A stretch of DNA of 64,000 bases from Clostridia bacterium. GTDB taxonomy: Bacteria > Bacillota > Clostridia > Oscillospirales > Acutalibacteraceae. The notes under the pieces were generated by a model. The model searched no databases. It saw only the letters and a list, made by a program, of their open reading frames with translations, and was not told the DNA's origin. The position numbers and the translations under genes were made by a program. Each line of letters starts with the position of its first letter. Position 1 is the stretch's first letter. Location of the stretch: positions 1 through 64,000 of the forward strand of contig JAFUNA010000020.1 in assembly GCA_017473165.1 (NCBI GenBank), written 5' to 3'. This document shows positions 51,696 to 61,700 of this stretch, piece after piece.

Positions 51696-53462
51696 ATGAA
51701 AAAGCAACTCAAAAAAGCTCTTGCAGTCATTACGGCTGGCGCATTGATGCTCGGCTCGGTCACTGCCTTTGCAGCCGACGAAAAAAAGAACGGTAACAAA
51801 GCGATTATCACCGCATCAAATGTTGTTAACACAATCATCAATGGTGCATTCACTCTTGTTGATGCACTTTTCCTGACACCCGACTATCCCACGGTTGATG
51901 AATACTATGCGGGTGAAAGCGAAAACTTCTTTGAAGGAACAAAAAGCTTCATTGATTCTCCTGCCGAAAACGCAAAATGGAGTCTTGGCTTTGCAAAGGC
52001 AAGCATTGTGCCCGACGACCTTGCCGACGGCTCAAAGGAATATTACACGGGCGGTTATTTTACGCAAAAGGTCAGCTCCGTTTATGATGACCAGAGCGTA
52101 AATGCAATTGCTCTTTCCGACGGCTCTGGCAGAGGCACGGCAATCTTTGCTTCGATTGACGGCATCGGTGTCTGCAACGCAGATATACGTTCAATCCGTG
52201 CAGCGGTCGAAGAAAAGCTTGCCTCAAAAAATATTGAAAACGATATTATTGCAATCAACATAAACAGCACTCATGCACACACTCTTATTGACACACAAGG
52301 CTTCGGTCTTGAGCTTATACCCAAGATTTTCCGCAATATAATTGCCAATCTTCCGTTTATCGACCCCGTAAGAAGCCTTGACGAGGATTTTCTTGAAATC
52401 ATGATTGACGGTGCATCGGATGCCATTGTTAACGCATATCTCGGAATGGAAAGCGGCGAGCTTTATTATTTTGAAACTGCGGGCATCGGCAAAAACGACG
52501 AAAAAGGTCTTTATCCCGATGACGAATACGGTTATCTCACAAATAAAAGATACGGAGAAGGCTATCAGCACAGCATCGCCTGCTTCAAATTTGTTCCCGA
52601 TTCAAAGAATTCGCAGCCCACGGTTTTTGCAAATCTCGGTGCACATCCAACAACAATCGACCGTGCAACGGACAAGCTTTCTGCCGATTTCCCTCACTAC
52701 ATTGAGGATGAAATGAACGAAAACGGCATGAATTTCATGTTCATTCAGGGTGCACAGTCGCCCGTTTCCGTTATCAAAAGCGGAGTTAAAAATGAAGGCG
52801 TGCTTGCTGAAATCGAGGAAGAAAACACCCCCGATGAATATAAAAGTGCAAAATCCCTCGGCTATGAATTTGCAAGACTTATTCTTGAAGCACAAAAGAA
52901 CGCAAAGCCCGTTTCACCCGTTCTTAACGTTAAAATGAAGGAAATCACGGTTAACGTTGACAAGGGTCTTTTCCACCTCGGCATAACCGCACAGCTTCTC
53001 GGCTTCACCTGTGTGCGTGACAAATCAAGCAAAAGCGGCTATTCGGTTATAACAGAGGTCGGATATATCGAAATCGGTGAGGATATCGTTATGCTGACCG
53101 TGCCCGGTGAGCTCGTACCCCAGCTTGTTTACGGCAATGTTGTTTCCGCAGAAGAAGCATATCTCGGCACGGACTGGGCTTTTGAGCCCACGGCAGAAAT
53201 AATCAGAAAGAACGATTCCGACAAAACCGTTCTTGTCATGGGTCTTTGCAACGATGCAATCGGCTATATTATTCCCGATAACGACTATGCCCCCTTCATC
53301 GCAGACTCCCTCTGGGGCATGGAAATCGGTGATTGGCAGCTCGGCGAAGCCCTTTTCGGAAAGTATCACAGACACTACGAGGAAATGCTTTCTCTCGGCT
53401 CAACGGCAGCTTCATCCGTTATGGGAGAAATCAACAATCTTGCCGAAGAAGCAAACAAATAA
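51696..53462 (+). CDS. Secreted neutral-ceramidase-like protein
   Basis: A 588-residue exported protein with signal peptide (1-26). The core resembles the N-terminal domain of neutral/alkaline non-lysosomal ceramidases: NSTHAHT, FANLGAHPTT and FMFIQGAQSPVS fit the zinc-binding His and catalytic Ser-region segments. Such zinc amidases split ceramide into sphingosine and fatty acid. The C-terminal Ig-like domain of classical neutral ceramidase appears missing, so other amide substrates are possible. The ATG at 51696 (GGAG 8 bases upstream) is preferred over 51687. Single gene. Confidence 0.7.
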   Translation: MKKQLKKALAVITAGALMLGSVTAFAADEKKNGNKAIITASNVVNTIINGAFTLVDALFLTPDYPTVDEYYAGESENFFEGTKSFIDSPAENAKWSLGFAKASIVPDDLADGSKEYYTGGYFTQKVSSVYDDQSVNAIALSDGSGRGTAIFASIDGIGVCNADIRSIRAAVEEKLASKNIENDIIAININSTHAHTLIDTQGFGLELIPKIFRNIIANLPFIDPVRSLDEDFLEIMIDGASDAIVNAYLGMESGELYYFETAGIGKNDEKGLYPDDEYGYLTNKRYGEGYQHSIACFKFVPDSKNSQPTVFANLGAHPTTIDRATDKLSADFPHYIEDEMNENGMNFMFIQGAQSPVSVIKSGVKNEGVLAEIEEENTPDEYKSAKSLGYEFARLILEAQKNAKPVSPVLNVKMKEITVNVDKGLFHLGITAQLLGFTCVRDKSSKSGYSVITEVGYIEIGEDIVMLTVPGELVPQLVYGNVVSAEEAYLGTDWAFEPTAEIIRKNDSDKTVLVMGLCNDAIGYIIPDNDYAPFIADSLWGMEIGDWQLGEALFGKYHRHYEEMLSLGSTAASSVMGEINNLAEEANK

Positions 53463-53619
53463 CCAAATATTGTGGTCTTATTGAACTTTATCGGCAAAAT
53501 ACACAAAACAAGCACAAAATATTGTATATTTTTTTAACCGTAAATTTTCAATATAACCTTTTAAAATTCACGAAAATATTGTAGAATGTTGTATAGAATA
53601 CTAACCGGAGGAATTAGCC

Positions 53620-54801
53620 ATGCCTGATTATGAAGATTTCACAACAATCCCTGTGGGACAGCTCGGAATTCTCGCTCTTCCCGGATGCGAAAAAGTAGCA
53701 GAAAAAATTGATGCTTATCTCGTTAAATGGAGAAAAGAGAGAGACAGCGAGCACAAAATGACACTTCCCTTTGCGGGATACGAAAAAGAAAGCTATATCA
53801 TTAAAGCCTCCTTCCCCAGATTCGGAACAGGTGAAGGAAAGTGTGTTATTAATCAGACTGTCAGAGGCTTTGACGTTTTCATTCTCTGCGATCCCTTCAA
53901 CTACAGCATCGAATACAAGATGTACGGCCGCTTTGTTCCCATGAGCCCCGATGACCATTACGCAAACCTCAAGCGTGCAATCAGCGCCATCGCAGGTAAA
54001 GCAAGAAGAATCAACGTTATCATGCCCATGCTCTATGAAGGCAGACAGCACAGACGTACAAGCCGTGAATCCCTCGACTGTGCAGATATGCTGCGTGAAA
54101 TTTGCCTTAACTACGGCGTTGACAACGTTATCACCTTTGACGCTCATGACCCCAGAGTTCAGAACGCCATTCCCCAGAACGGCTTTGAAAACGTTCAGCC
54201 CGTTTACCAGATGATTAAGGCAATGTGCAAAAACATTCCCGACCTTAACATTGACAATGATCACATGATGGTTATCTCCCCCGACGAAGGCGGTATGGGT
54301 CGTTGCATCTATTTTGCAAACGTTCTCGGTCTTGACCTCGGTATGTTCTATAAACGCCGTGACTATTCACAGATTATCGACGGCAGAAATCCCATTGTTG
54401 CCCATGAATTCCTCGGCTCTGACGTTGAGGGCAAGGATGTTATCATTATCGACGACATGATTTCATCGGGCGATTCAATGATTGAAGTTGCAACAAAGCT
54501 CAAGGAGCTCAAGGCAAACAGAATTTTCATCTGTGCTTCCTTCGGTCTTTTCTGCAACGGTCTTGACACATTTGACAAGGCTTTCAAAGACGGTCTTATC
54601 TCCAAGGTTTTCACAACAAACCTTATCTATTCAACTCCCGAGCTGCTTTCAAGAGAATGGTATGTCAGCGTTGATATGTGCAAATACTGCTCCTATATCA
54701 TCGACACCCTCAACCATGACGAATCGGTCAGCAGTCTTCTTGACCCCAAGGACAGAATTCACAAGCTCCTTGATAAATACGGCTTCAGCAGCCACAAATA
54801 A
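53620..54801 (+). CDS. prs: Ribose-phosphate pyrophosphokinase, long form
   Basis: A 393-residue PRPP synthetase-family protein, about 75 longer than typical Prs. The two phosphoribosyltransferase-like halves are visible, with VQPVYQMIKAM and the PRPP-binding loop DVIIIDDMISSGDSM; the flexible catalytic loop region carries YKRRDYSQIIDG. The extra length is in an N-terminal segment (about 1-75) and a C-terminal extension. Long forms like this occur in Clostridia. It should make PRPP for nucleotide synthesis. GGAGG site at 53606. Confidence 0.9.
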   Translation: MPDYEDFTTIPVGQLGILALPGCEKVAEKIDAYLVKWRKERDSEHKMTLPFAGYEKESYIIKASFPRFGTGEGKCVINQTVRGFDVFILCDPFNYSIEYKMYGRFVPMSPDDHYANLKRAISAIAGKARRINVIMPMLYEGRQHRRTSRESLDCADMLREICLNYGVDNVITFDAHDPRVQNAIPQNGFENVQPVYQMIKAMCKNIPDLNIDNDHMMVISPDEGGMGRCIYFANVLGLDLGMFYKRRDYSQIIDGRNPIVAHEFLGSDVEGKDVIIIDDMISSGDSMIEVATKLKELKANRIFICASFGLFCNGLDTFDKAFKDGLISKVFTTNLIYSTPELLSREWYVSVDMCKYCSYIIDTLNHDESVSSLLDPKDRIHKLLDKYGFSSHK

Positions 54802-54807
54802 AAGCTT

Positions 54808-54836
54808 AAACCGCCGAGCATATTTCGGCGGTTTTT
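54808..54836 (+). terminator. Terminator after prs
   Basis: ACCGCCGA/TCGGCGGT stem (54810-54817 with 54825-54832) and a T-run. Confidence 0.85.
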
Positions 54837-54853
54837 CAATAGGTGATAATAAT

Positions 54854-55945
54854 ATGCAGAACAAAAATTTCGAGTTCAGAAACGGTAAATTCCGCATAAT
54901 GCAGATTGCGGACACGCAGGAAATCCCTGCCGTATCCCCCGACACAATTAAACTGATTTCCGCCGCACTCGACAGAGAAAAGCCCGACCTTGTTGTTTTT
55001 ACGGGTGACCAGATTAAGGGCTACTCATCATTCTTTATGGGCGAAAAAGGCAAGGCAAATGTTGAGTCAACAATTAAAAAGCTCATGGCACCCCTTGAAG
55101 AAAGAAACATTCCCTTCACCATGACCTTCGGCAACCATGACGGTGAAGCAGCTCTGAAAAACCCGGAGCAGTTTGAAATATATAAGCAGTCACCTGTTTT
55201 TGTTTATGCCGAGCCTGCCGCCGACGATGACAAAGGCACATTCTGCCTCAACATTGACAGCAAATTCCTTGTTTATTTGTTTGACACTCATTCAAGGGCA
55301 CAGGGCGGCGGCTACAGCGGACTTAACGAAAAACAGCTTGATTGGTACAGAAAAACAAGAGATTCGTTTGATTCTCCCCTGCCCTCCGTTGCGTTTCAGC
55401 ATATCCCCACCCCCGAATATTTCGATGTTATCAAGTCTGTGAAAAGATTCACAAAGGGTGCAGTCAGGGCATACGGCAATCACAAAAACGAGTTCTATAC
55501 CCTTGACCCGCAAAATTGCGGTCTGCGTGATTTCATGGGTGAATCCCCTGCAGCACCGTATGAAAACAGCGGCGAAATTGATGCCTTTCTTGAAAAAGGC
55601 GAAATGCTCGGTCTGTTTGTCGGTCATGACCACAACAACAGCTTTGTTGCGGATTATAAAGGCATCAGCCTTTGCTATACACAGGGTGCGGGCTTTAACG
55701 TTTACGGTCCCGGCTACGACAGAGGTGTGAGAATAATCGACCTTGACGAAAACGGAAGCTTCGAAACAAAAACCGTAACTTTCGGCGAGCTTTGCGGCAA
55801 AAAAATTTCAAATCCCGCAAAATTTGCAATATATACCTACGCACCGACCAATGTTTCGCAGGTTGTAACTGCAGCCAAGGAATTGGCAATCGCCGCAGGT
55901 GCAGTTGCCGCCGTTGCGGGTATAATTAAACTTATAAAAAAGTAA
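54854..55945 (+). CDS. Calcineurin-like metallophosphoesterase
   Basis: A 363-residue phosphoesterase of the PhoD/purple-acid-like calcineurin superfamily. The motifs are in order: IADTQE, FTGDQ, FGNHDGE, and GHDHNNS near residue 255. These bind two metals. The C-terminus ends in a hydrophobic helix and Lys residues (ELAIAAGAVAAVAGIIKLIKK is near-terminal), which may anchor it to the membrane; with no signal peptide the catalytic domain should be cytoplasmic. The ATG at 54854 follows AGGTGA; the longer frame to 54482 runs inside prs and is not real. Confidence 0.9.
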   Translation: MQNKNFEFRNGKFRIMQIADTQEIPAVSPDTIKLISAALDREKPDLVVFTGDQIKGYSSFFMGEKGKANVESTIKKLMAPLEERNIPFTMTFGNHDGEAALKNPEQFEIYKQSPVFVYAEPAADDDKGTFCLNIDSKFLVYLFDTHSRAQGGGYSGLNEKQLDWYRKTRDSFDSPLPSVAFQHIPTPEYFDVIKSVKRFTKGAVRAYGNHKNEFYTLDPQNCGLRDFMGESPAAPYENSGEIDAFLEKGEMLGLFVGHDHNNSFVADYKGISLCYTQGAGFNVYGPGYDRGVRIIDLDENGSFETKTVTFGELCGKKISNPAKFAIYTYAPTNVSQVVTAAKELAIAAGAVAAVAGIIKLIKK

Positions 55946-55950
55946 AAACA

Positions 55951-55993
55951 AAAGGTGAATTGAACGAAACAGCTCAATTCACCCTTATTTTTT
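55951..55993. terminator. Convergent terminator
   Basis: GGTGAATTGA/TCAATTCACC stem (55954-55963 with 55974-55983) with T-runs. Confidence 0.8.
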
Positions 55994-57359
55994 ATGTGAG
56001 AAATATCTCTTTTATATTCGCAAGCTCTTCTTCCGTCACGCCTGCGGAAAGCAGAAAGCTTTCTGCTTTTTCGTTTATAGTTGCACCGTCAAAAGCCTTG
56101 AGTCTGCCGATGAATTCATTCATCTGACCGAGCCCCCACAAACTTCCGTGATAAAGTGCGGAAAGCTGATACTCTCGCATGAGGTCTTTTTCCGAAACAC
56201 CGAGAACAGCTTCAAGAAGATAGCAGACCGTTCCCGTTCTGTCCATTCCGTGAGAGCAGTGCATAATGACGGGATAATTGTTTTTATCCGCAAGGTCGGC
56301 AAAAATATTTTTGATTGCATTTTTACCGTTTTCCGTGAAAGTGTCCGAATACATCGCCGCTCCGTAGTAGTTATGCTTAACACTTGCTCCAAGCATATTA
56401 ATTCCGTTTGGATTATCCGATTTCACTCGCAAATCCATCTCGGTTTTCACTCCGAGAACCGAAAGAATTGTGTTAACACCCTCGGATGTTATTCTGTATT
56501 TGGAATCAACGGCTCCGTCGAGCTCAGCACTTCGGTAAAGCAGACCCTGACGTACGGTTTTTCCGTCAACCGTTTTCCACCCTCCGACATCTCTCATATT
56601 ACACGCACCGTCAACATTGAGAAATCTCGGTGTGTCAGCAGTTTTAAAGCTTCCCTCAACGCTCGTCTTTGTGCCGTTTGAAACGGAAAGCACAAATTTA
56701 TAATAATACTGCGTTCCTGTTTTCAGGTTATAGACATCAACGCTTGTTTCTCCGTTTTCAAGGGCATATACAATCGAGGATTTGAAATCGTTGTTTTCCG
56801 AAACAAGAAGCTCTGCACTTCTGACCGAATAGCCTTCGGGTATTCCGTCAACGCTGTAGCCGAGCTTTACGGATTTTCCGATATCAAGTCTGCCGAGAGC
56901 GGCATAGTCCTTGTAAATATCCTCCGCCAAAACCGTGTCATCGGAGCTCATATATTTTGTAACCGCAGGGCTGACAAGAGTTTGTTCCCCGTCAAACAGC
57001 GGAATTTCAAGCTTAATCGACGAATCGGTAATAATCATTTCATCAGACGAGTTGTTGACCGTCTGCTTTTTATCCGAATAATTCTTGTCAATCATAACAC
57101 CGAGCAAAACAAGAACAACGGCAAACATAACAAAAACAACCGCATTGATTATCTTATATTTGTTGCGTTTCCAGAATCGCTTTGCCTTTCTTTTTTTACT
57201 GTTGCTTGAACTGCGGTGTCCGTGACCCGATGAATGATGATGGTGATGGTGGTGAGAGTGATGACTGTGATGCTCTCCGTGAGAATGAACGTGTTCTTCA
57301 GCTTTCTCACTGTCAGCCGTTACATTCAGGTCTGCACCGTTCGGGTTTTCTTTTTCCAT
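55992..57359 (-). CDS. Membrane tyrosine-phosphatase-like protein with His-rich cytoplasmic tail
   Basis: A 455-residue protein. The N-terminus has 16 His in residues 23-48, then a Lys/Arg stretch and one transmembrane helix (about 69-90). The outer part has an Fn3-like beta-sandwich (about 145-240) and a DSP/PTP-family phosphatase with the P-loop HCSHGMDRTGT (nucleophile C368, R374) and the RDVGG segment of the bacterial Tyr/lipid phosphatases of the IphP/LipA type. Orientation (positive-inside) puts the phosphatase outside and the His cluster inside. A His-rich tail suggests metal binding or sensing. Substrate outside could be a lipid or teichoic phosphate. Convergent with the metallophosphoesterase gene. 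Confidence 0.85.
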   Translation of the reverse strand: MEKENPNGADLNVTADSEKAEEHVHSHGEHHSHHSHHHHHHHSSGHGHRSSSNSKKRKAKRFWKRNKYKIINAVVFVMFAVVLVLLGVMIDKNYSDKKQTVNNSSDEMIITDSSIKLEIPLFDGEQTLVSPAVTKYMSSDDTVLAEDIYKDYAALGRLDIGKSVKLGYSVDGIPEGYSVRSAELLVSENNDFKSSIVYALENGETSVDVYNLKTGTQYYYKFVLSVSNGTKTSVEGSFKTADTPRFLNVDGACNMRDVGGWKTVDGKTVRQGLLYRSAELDGAVDSKYRITSEGVNTILSVLGVKTEMDLRVKSDNPNGINMLGASVKHNYYGAAMYSDTFTENGKNAIKNIFADLADKNNYPVIMHCSHGMDRTGTVCYLLEAVLGVSEKDLMREYQLSALYHGSLWGLGQMNEFIGRLKAFDGATINEKAESFLLSAGVTEEELANIKEIFLT

Positions 57360-57371
57360 TTATTCACACCC

Positions 57372-58712
57372 TTATATTTTATCCGTTTCGGGAGTTTTTT
57401 TCTTTTTTAAACCGTCTTTTAACAAAATCAAAAGATTTTTGCTTTCTTTTATCATAAATCTCGGATCAATTCCTTTAAGTAAAAGCCTGTTGTTTTCACG
57501 AATGGGTTTAATGATAAATCCGAGAACGAAGTTCATTACAAACTGCGTAACAAGCGATGCCGCTGCCGCTCCGCAAGCTCCCCATGCGGGAATCAGAAAT
57601 GCGTTAAGAATAACATTAAGCACCGCACCCGATAAATTGATAATCCACAGATATTTCTGCTTTTGCTCCGCAAGAATCCATACATTACGAACAGTTCCCA
57701 TTATCGAAAAGCTGAAATACCATATCAGAATCTGCAAAACTGGAACCGATGCCATATAATTTTCACCGTAAAGCACAAAAACAATCAGCTTTGCAAAAAC
57801 AGTAAACACTATGCTTTGAGCAACGGTAAGATACTGCGTGATACAGTAAAGCCTTGAAACGTTGAGCTCGAAATCTGCGGAATTTTCTTTTTTGTTTTCA
57901 AGAATAACAGGTCGGAAGGAATCAACAATTGCAAGATAAACAAACTGTACGATTGTTGTGCAGGTTATTGCAGCAGAATAAAATCCGTTTTCAGCCGTAC
58001 CTGAAATTGACGTAATCATGATATGGTCTGTATTCTGCAAAACAACAATCATCAGAGAGGCGAATATATAGTGTTTGCTTTTCCCGAACATTTCTTTTCC
58101 CTTTTTGAAGGAAAAGCTTAATTTACCGCCGTTTTTAAGATAAATCGATATAAGAGAAATTGCTATTACCGCATATTCAACCGAATTTGAAACCGCAAAC
58201 CAATAAACGCTTTTGGAGGTTATGAGAAGAATGATTTTATAGACTGTAACAACACAGTAAGCACCAAGCATAACCAACGAGGATTGCTTTGATTTGAGCT
58301 TATACTGAAACCAATACTGAATCATTTCAAGGGCGGCAAAAATCAATGAAATGCCGTAAAGCAGACAAACCAGTATTTTTTCTTTTTCTCCCGCATCAAA
58401 GATACACGAAAAAGCGGTTACTCCGCCAACGCAGATAAATCCCGATATAAGGTTCATTATCAGGGATGTGCCCATTATCTCGCTCTCTTTTTGAGGGCTT
58501 TCAACAAGCTCATGAACAAGAGTTGCGTCAAATCCGAGCCGCATAAAAGGAACGGCAAAGGCAACAACAGATGCCGCATACTTTATCAGACCGTAGTTTG
58601 AAGGTCCGAGAAATCTTGCTGTTATCATTCCGACAACAAGCTGCAGCAGCGACTGCATAACCTTGCATATAACTATCCACTTGGCATTGTTAAAAACCTT
58701 TGTGTAGTTCAT
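57372..58712 (-). CDS. Oligosaccharide flippase (Wzx/MOP family)
   Basis: A 446-residue protein with about 12-14 hydrophobic helices in the polysaccharide-biosynthesis (RfbX-type) family. Hallmarks are the start MNYTKVFNNAKW..., ARFLGPSNYGLIKYA in helix 1/2 and RLGFDATLVHELVESP. It would move lipid-linked sugars across the membrane. Start at 58712 is weakly supported by ribosome site but fits family length; the longer frame crosses a terminator. No glycosyltransferases lie beside it, so its substrate is unknown. It precedes the tyrosine phosphatase gene by 12 bases on the same strand. Confidence 0.9.
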   Translation of the reverse strand: MNYTKVFNNAKWIVICKVMQSLLQLVVGMITARFLGPSNYGLIKYAASVVAFAVPFMRLGFDATLVHELVESPQKESEIMGTSLIMNLISGFICVGGVTAFSCIFDAGEKEKILVCLLYGISLIFAALEMIQYWFQYKLKSKQSSLVMLGAYCVVTVYKIILLITSKSVYWFAVSNSVEYAVIAISLISIYLKNGGKLSFSFKKGKEMFGKSKHYIFASLMIVVLQNTDHIMITSISGTAENGFYSAAITCTTIVQFVYLAIVDSFRPVILENKKENSADFELNVSRLYCITQYLTVAQSIVFTVFAKLIVFVLYGENYMASVPVLQILIWYFSFSIMGTVRNVWILAEQKQKYLWIINLSGAVLNVILNAFLIPAWGACGAAAASLVTQFVMNFVLGFIIKPIRENNRLLLKGIDPRFMIKESKNLLILLKDGLKKKKTPETDKI

Positions 58713-58751
58713 AACCGCACTTATCCGCCTTAATTTAAAAAAATTCAGCAA

Positions 58752-58787
58752 TCTCCGCAGTGCTTTGAAACAAAGCACTGCGGAGTC
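58752..58787 (-). terminator. Strong terminator after the giant surface protein
   Basis: A perfect 15-base-pair stem (58753-58767 with 58771-58785) just after the stop at 58792. Confidence 0.85.
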
Positions 58788-58791
58788 AGCT

Positions 58792-61700
58792 TTAGCCTAC
58801 AATCTGTCCGTTTTCGTTGAATGTGTAAGTCATTTCAACCGAAAGCCCGTTTGTTTCCCATGCGTAATATGACTGGTTAACAATAAGTGAACCGTCATAT
58901 TTTACGAAATAGTAATATCCGTCAACATAGTTAAGACCTACGGGAGCGGGTCTGCCGTTTACATAATAATACTTGGTTCCGTTTCTTTCGAAGAAGCCGT
59001 TATACATCTTTCCGTTTTCATCGAAATCGTAGTTCTTTTCGGGAAGCAGACCGTTAGACTGCCATACATACTGGGTCTTGTTGACTGAAAGCTCACCGTT
59101 TGAGCCGCCTGCAAAATAGTAATCGTTACCGATTTTGATAAGACCTGCCATTTTAGGCTTACCCTTTTCGTAATAATAAAGGACTCCGTCTTTCTTGATT
59201 ATGCCGTCATACATTTTGCCGTCGGGTCCGAATTCATATTCGGAAGCATTCATAAGACCGTTTGTTTTCCAAACATATCTGTTTTCATTAACCGTAAGCT
59301 CACCGTTTGCTCCGTTTGCAAAATAATAACCGCCGTCTATTTCAATAAGACCTGCCTGCTTGGGTTTGCCGGTTTCATAATAATAGAGAATGCCGTCTTT
59401 TTCAACTATGCCGTCAAGCATTCTGCCGTCTGCACCGAATTCATAGGTATCTTCGGGAAGATCGCACGATGTTTTCCATACATATCGCTCTTCGCCAACA
59501 CAAACCTCACCGTTTGTACCGTATGCAAAATAATAATAGCCGTCAATCTTAATCAAGCCTGCCATTTTGGGCTTTCCGGTTTCATAATAGTAAAGTCCCG
59601 TGTCTTTCTTTACAAGACCGTTAAGTATTTTTCCGTCAGGACCGAATTCATAGGTCGATTCGGGAAGTAAGCCGTTTGTTTTCCATACATGACGTGCCTC
59701 GTTCACGCAAACTTCGCCGTTTGTACCGTAAACAAAGCAAAGACTTCCGTCAAACTCAACCAAGCCCGCCTGTTTGGGATTGCCCTTTTCATAGTAATAA
59801 AGCGAACCGTCAATCTCAACAATTCCGTCAAGCATTTTGCCGTCAGAGCCGAATCTGTAGGTTGCCATGGGAAGGTCGCAGCTTGTCTTCCACGCATACT
59901 GGGTCTTATTAACGGTAAGCTCACCGTTTGAGCCGCCTGCAAAATAATAATCGCCGTCAATGTTGATAAGACCTGCCATGCTGGGCTTTCCGTTTACATA
60001 ATAGTGAAGAACGCCGTTTTTCTCAACGATTCCGTTAAGCATTTTTCCGTCAGGTCCGAACTCATAAGTGCCAACGGGAAGGTCGCACGAAGTCTTCCAC
60101 ACATAACGCTCCTCGTTTATGCAAATCTCGCCGTTTGAACCGTTTGCAAAATAGTAGTCGCCGTCAATCTTTATAAGTCCGTTTGCTTTCGGCTTGCCGT
60201 TTTCATAATAGCACATCACACCGTCTATTTCGACAAGACCGTTGACAGCTTTGAAATCTTCTCCGAAATAATATTCACCTACAGGAAGATCGCAGTAAGT
60301 TTTTCCGGCGTATTTTTTACCTGTCTGTGCATCACAACGGTAATTAAAGAAATAATAATCGCCGTCAATTTTGTGAAGTCCTTCTTTAAGAGCAGTACCG
60401 TTAACAACATAGCTTACGGTGCCGTCTTTATCGGTATAGAATCCGTCGGGAATAACCTCATCCTTGCAGATGCCGTCTGTGCCAAAATCATACCAGTTAT
60501 AATCCTTGCTGTTTGATTCCTGAACACAGCGGATTCCTTCGTATCTGTAGCCGCCATAGAAATAATATCTGTTTCCGTCTACCGTCAGCCAACCCTTACT
60601 GTAGAAAGAAGGTCCGTAATAATATCTGTAGCCGAATACACATTTTACCCATACGCCCGAAGTGATTTTTCCTGTTTCTTCGAAATTATAGGAAACTGCA
60701 CCGACTTTATAATAACCCGGCTTTGCCGCCATTGTGTCAGAATGGAAATAATACCAATCGCTGCCTATCTGATGCCAGCCCGAAACAAGCTCGCCAAGCT
60801 TTGAATAGCGGTAAAGACCGTCGGTTTCATCAAGGAATACACCTGTATACTTTGTCTGACCGACGTTGATTCCGTTTTCGCCGAAATCATAATAATAACC
60901 GTCGATAGGCTTTACGCCTGTGTATCTTTCGCCGTCTGCATAGTATGCAAAGCCGCCGTCTTCATTTACCCAGCCTTCTTTTATTGCCTTTGAAAGAGTG
61001 TAGCTATCCTCAAACTCCGCATAGACATTGCCGAACCAGCCGCCTCTTTCAACGGGTTCAACATTAGCGTTTTCGAAGGGATAAACTCCGTATGCCTGCT
61101 GATTTTCGGGTTTACCCGCAAAGGTATAAAGTGCATTTGCACGCATATAAACCTTGTAGCTGATTTCACCCGTATTAACTGCATCAATGCGATCCTTTGT
61201 CCACTGTGCATCCGCCTTGGGAATGAGTTTGATTCCCTTAAGAATGCAGAGCGGGTTAGCCATTTCGGGATCAATTGCCTTTGTCTGGTCAATCCAGTTA
61301 AGAGTAAACGTAAGAGTATTGTCAGCTTCGTTAAAATCAACGCCGTTGAGCTCAAAATAATCGTTAACAAGAGTTATCTGCGAATAATCAACATCAAAAT
61401 TCTTGTCGATATGAATTGTGGGCTTAACCTCCGTGAGCACGCTCACTCTTTCGGCAAGCTGCATAAGGAATTTCCATGCAGTCGCATTTTCGAGCTCCGC
61501 ACCGGGAAGCATGGTTGTTAATTCTTCAAGTCTTTCCGGAATGGAAATCTGCGTCATGTCAATTGCAAAGGTATACACGGTTTCCATGGGCTCATCGGGG
61601 TTTTCGATATCATAAACAATTCCGTCTTCGGTTGTTGAGTTGGATACCGTTCTTGTCCACGCAAAAGCACGGTCGCCGCCCGTTGCCTTGTCAAAATCAA

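Noticed and set aside
54482-54853. N-terminal extension of the metallophosphoesterase frame
   Set aside because: It lies within prs and crosses the prs terminator.
58795-60243. CRISPR-like regular repeats
   Set aside because: The units are 207 bases, in frame and diverged as protein repeats, with no spacers. I saw no CRISPR array elsewhere in the window.
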